Shown here: one piece after another, positions 42,809 through 43,400 of the stretch
Layout: each line of letters opens with the position of its first letter
Position numbering within the stretch: position 1 is the stretch's first letter
From: a virus
Length of the DNA: 43,400 nucleotides
Virus record (IMG/VR): IMGVR_UViG_3300047557_001944
Location: 1-43,400 of that record
Strand: one strand, 5' to 3'
Notes under the pieces: generated by a model
What the model saw: only the letters and a program-made list of their open reading frames with translations
Told to the model about the DNA's origin: nothing
The model's database searches: none
Translations under genes and position numbers: made by a program

Positions 42809-43400
42809 TGACTTCTGACTATTATACTTATGCTTATCTGAGAGAAGATGGAACCCCTTACTATATTGGTAAGGGGAAGGATAATAGAGCATATGTGAAG
42901 GGCAGAGGGCAAGTAAAACCACCAAAAGATAAATCAAGAATTATATTTCTCAAGAAAAACTTAACAGAAGAAAAGGCATTCCAACACGAAAAATATATGA
43001 TTTTTGTGTTTGGAAGAAAGGATTTAGGAACTGGTATTCTTCGCAACAGAACTGATGGTGGTGAAGGAACTTCTAATGTTATAAGAAGTGAAGAAACCAG
43101 AAAAAAAATGAGTGAATCAAAAAAAGGTAATAAAAATGGTATGTTTGGGCATAACATTTCTGAGGAGAATAGAAAAAAACTAAAAGAGAGAATGTCTGGG
43201 TCTAAAAATAACAAGGCAAAAAATATATTGATAATTAATATTAGTGGAGAAAATTATATCGTGTGTGGAGAGTTTATTGAATTTTGTAAAAGTAAAAATT
43301 TGCCTTTAGATGGAATTAAAAAAAGAATACAAAGAGGAAGTCAAACACCAACTAAATGTGGGTGGTATGCGTTTGATATTACTGATAAAAGTGAGAAGGA
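42808..43400 (+). CDS. GIY-YIG homing endonuclease, 3' end outside the window
   Basis: The ATG at 42808 overlaps the CobT-like stop codon (TAATG), and the frame is open to the window edge (about 197 residues). The N-terminus has the GIY-YIG core in the form YTYAYLREDGTPYYIGKGKD followed by an RAY motif and a conserved helix (KNLTEEKAFQHEKYMIFVFG). GTGILRNRTDGGEGTSN is a typical family segment. Residues about 95-135 contain NUMOD3-type DNA-binding repeats (SEETRKKMSESKKGNKNGMFG, SEENRKKLKERMSGSKN). The last part (FIEFCKSKNLPLDGIKKRIQRG, CGWYAF) looks like a NUMOD1-type helix-turn-helix. Low-GC codon use contrasts with the CobT-like gene, which fits a recent arrival. It probably cuts a sequence near the cobT end in phages lacking it. 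Confidence 0.88.
   Translation, partial: MTSDYYTYAYLREDGTPYYIGKGKDNRAYVKGRGQVKPPKDKSRIIFLKKNLTEEKAFQHEKYMIFVFGRKDLGTGILRNRTDGGEGTSNVIRSEETRKKMSESKKGNKNGMFGHNISEENRKKLKERMSGSKNNKAKNILIINISGENYIVCGEFIEFCKSKNLPLDGIKKRIQRGSQTPTKCGWYAFDITDKSEK

Noticed and set aside
41360-42937. A 525-codon open frame on the minus strand antisense to the CobT-like gene
   Set aside because: It lies opposite a well-supported gene with catalytic motifs, has a Leu/Ile/Phe/Thr-rich composition typical of an antisense shadow, and shows no domain or ribosome site.

Overview
The window looks like part of the genome of a T4-type myovirus of marine picocyanobacteria (a Synechococcus or Prochlorococcus cyanophage). The evidence is a T4-like head-completion and baseplate-hub gene series, T4-type late promoters (TATAAATA and close variants) between genes, a phage CobT-like VWA protein, very large tail-fibre genes with collagen-like and S74 chaperone domains, a phage tRNA-Leu, and free-standing HNH and GIY-YIG endonucleases. 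The sequence is AT-rich. The CobT-like gene and a 56-codon gene at 11.06 kb are visibly richer in G/C and in codons such as CGT, CTC and GAC. The host is inferred from gene content only.

Layout. (1) 1-662, minus strand: a truncated neck/tail-region gene and gp4 head completion. (2) 693-11025, plus strand: a tightly packed baseplate hub operon with gaps of a few bases or stop/start overlaps. It holds a tail-tube-fold protein, gp26, gp51, two related hub proteins carrying different peptidoglycan-hydrolase domains (muramidase-like, then M15 peptidase-like), a gp27-like protein, an OB-fold gp5-like protein without lysozyme, a separate beta-stranded spike protein, and an S74 protein. (3) 11.0-11.7 kb: a small island with a possible sigma70-type promoter, a 56-aa protein, a hairpin, tRNA-Leu(UAA) and an HNH endonuclease. 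(4) 11793-12521, minus: a virion protein of unknown function, divergent from the fibre cluster across a palindromic late promoter. (5) 12595-40030, plus: the fibre cluster, with four giant proteins of 1744, 1663, 1529 and 3364 aa and small accessory proteins. (6) 40.03-40.26 kb: a compact transcription unit with a consensus sigma70 promoter, a predicted structured RNA of about 100 nt and a strong intrinsic terminator, followed at once by a late promoter for an HNH gene. (7) 40622-43400: the CobT-like protein and a truncated GIY-YIG endonuclease that overlaps its stop codon.

How it fits together. The hub genes build the cell-puncturing centre of the baseplate. Wall-degrading activity appears to have moved out of gp5 into two paralogous neighbours. 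The fibre cluster builds the host-recognition apparatus from a limited set of shared modules: pectin-lyase-like beta-helices, GSGY repeats, HGL-type modules, collagen-like stalks, knob-like repeats and S74 chaperones. Late promoters, several embedded in the preceding stop codon, drive these genes. The best candidate for something undescribed is the predicted small RNA at 40131-40231.
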